From Gammaproteobacteria bacterium (lineage in GTDB: Bacteria > Pseudomonadota > Gammaproteobacteria > HK1), in the NCBI GenBank assembly GCA_022824305.1, contig JAJEAD010000011.1, forward strand, positions 186,001 to 250,000: a DNA stretch of 64,000 bases. Reading direction: 5' to 3'. Positions within the stretch are counted from its first letter, which is position 1, and every line of letters starts with the position of its first letter. Of this stretch, positions 63,807-64,000 are shown piece by piece. The position numbers and the translations under genes were made by a program. Below the pieces are notes generated by a model. It had not been told where the DNA came from and searched no databases. It saw nothing but the letters and a program-made list of their open reading frames with translations.

Positions 63807-64000
63807 AGGTGCTCCTGGGACGCACCGGGCCGGCTGGTCGATACGCCCCATCTTGATCTCCGACGCACGATCATGATGGACGCTGCAATGACCGGACCGG
63901 GAATGCACGAGCTCGGCGCTCTCCTCGGACACGACACCACCGCATTGTTGCGCTTCCATTCGTCTCGTCACGAGTGTCCCGGACTCAGCCGTCGTGCCGG
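63807..64000 (+). pseudogene. Tyrosine recombinase C-terminal remnant
   Basis: Downstream of tRNA-Asn one frame reads TPHLDLRRTIMMDAAMTGPG then MHELGALLGHDTTALLRFHS. This resembles the C-terminus of phage-type integrases (HDLRRT, LLGH and the region of the catalytic tyrosine). The catalytic Tyr position reads F/H and no start or N-terminal part is visible before 63807, so it looks decayed. The frame is open to the window edge. tRNA 3' ends are common integration sites, which supports the reading. It may mark the edge of an old genomic island. Confidence 0.4.

Noticed and set aside
63620-63940. 106-residue minus-strand frame ending LPGTGSNRRPSD
   Set aside because: Its end is antisense to tRNA-Asn, a well-known source of spurious protein predictions with exactly this ending.

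Overview
The window is uniformly GC-rich chromosomal DNA, most likely from a free-living or host-associated gammaproteobacterium. The main evidence is the block infC-rpmI-rplT-pheS-pheT-ihfA-MerR (51.8-57.0 kb), the zur-znuCBA zinc operon, CCA-encoding tRNA genes and dense, overlapping operons with ATGA, GTGA and TGATG junctions. No rRNA and no CRISPR array were seen.

Layout. 0-8 kb: the end of a HEPN-like gene, a DUF3179 protein, a nucleoside hydrolase/M20 peptidase pair, a class IV aminotransferase, a choline-dehydrogenase-like GMC enzyme and a glycerophosphodiesterase. 8-12 kb: the zinc uptake operon with its regulator, a candidate Zur operator and an unannotated small membrane protein, followed by a HigBA toxin-antitoxin pair. 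12-20 kb: an amine-oxidase-like flavoprotein and a giant secreted fibronectin-III/Calx-beta protein. The 5' end of that gene carries 13 copies of a 7-bp repeat and has no clean start. 19.7-21.3 kb is worn accessory DNA: a two-component remnant, a truncated HU gene and a two-gene HEPN module paralogous to the gene at the left edge. 21.7-40 kb is a methyl-group/one-carbon region. It holds a GbdR-like regulator, a corrinoid-dependent methyl-transfer operon, folD, folC, and the heterotetrameric sarcosine oxidase operon soxBDA...G, interrupted by a RelBE-type pair. 40-51 kb is mixed metabolism: a second MTHFR-like gene, Sel1 repeats, an LLM oxidoreductase, tRNA-Pro, GST, deacetylase, TauD dioxygenase, a Rieske-type oxygenase that has lost its Rieske domain, an ABC solute-binding protein, an FrhB-like protein and an enoyl-CoA hydratase. 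51.8-64 kb is core informational genes plus a coupled CHAD-ParA pair, uvrB, an aspartate aminotransferase, tRNA-Val, tRNA-Asn and an integrase remnant.

How it fits together. Glycerophosphodiesterase, choline-dehydrogenase-like enzyme, (degenerate) glycine-betaine-type oxygenase, sarcosine oxidase, corrinoid/THF methyl transfer, two MTHFR-like enzymes, FolD and a GbdR-like regulator suggest that stepwise demethylation of choline or betaine, with recovery of C1 units on tetrahydrofolate, is a major theme. This is inferred from gene content.

The most unusual points are: the heptanucleotide array in the giant secreted-protein gene, where the best ribosome-binding site and ATG are one heptamer out of frame; the Rieske-less oxygenase; the CHAD-ParA pair, possibly a positioning system for polyphosphate granules; the duplicated HEPN module with an unrecognised partner; and the small membrane protein translationally coupled to znuC.
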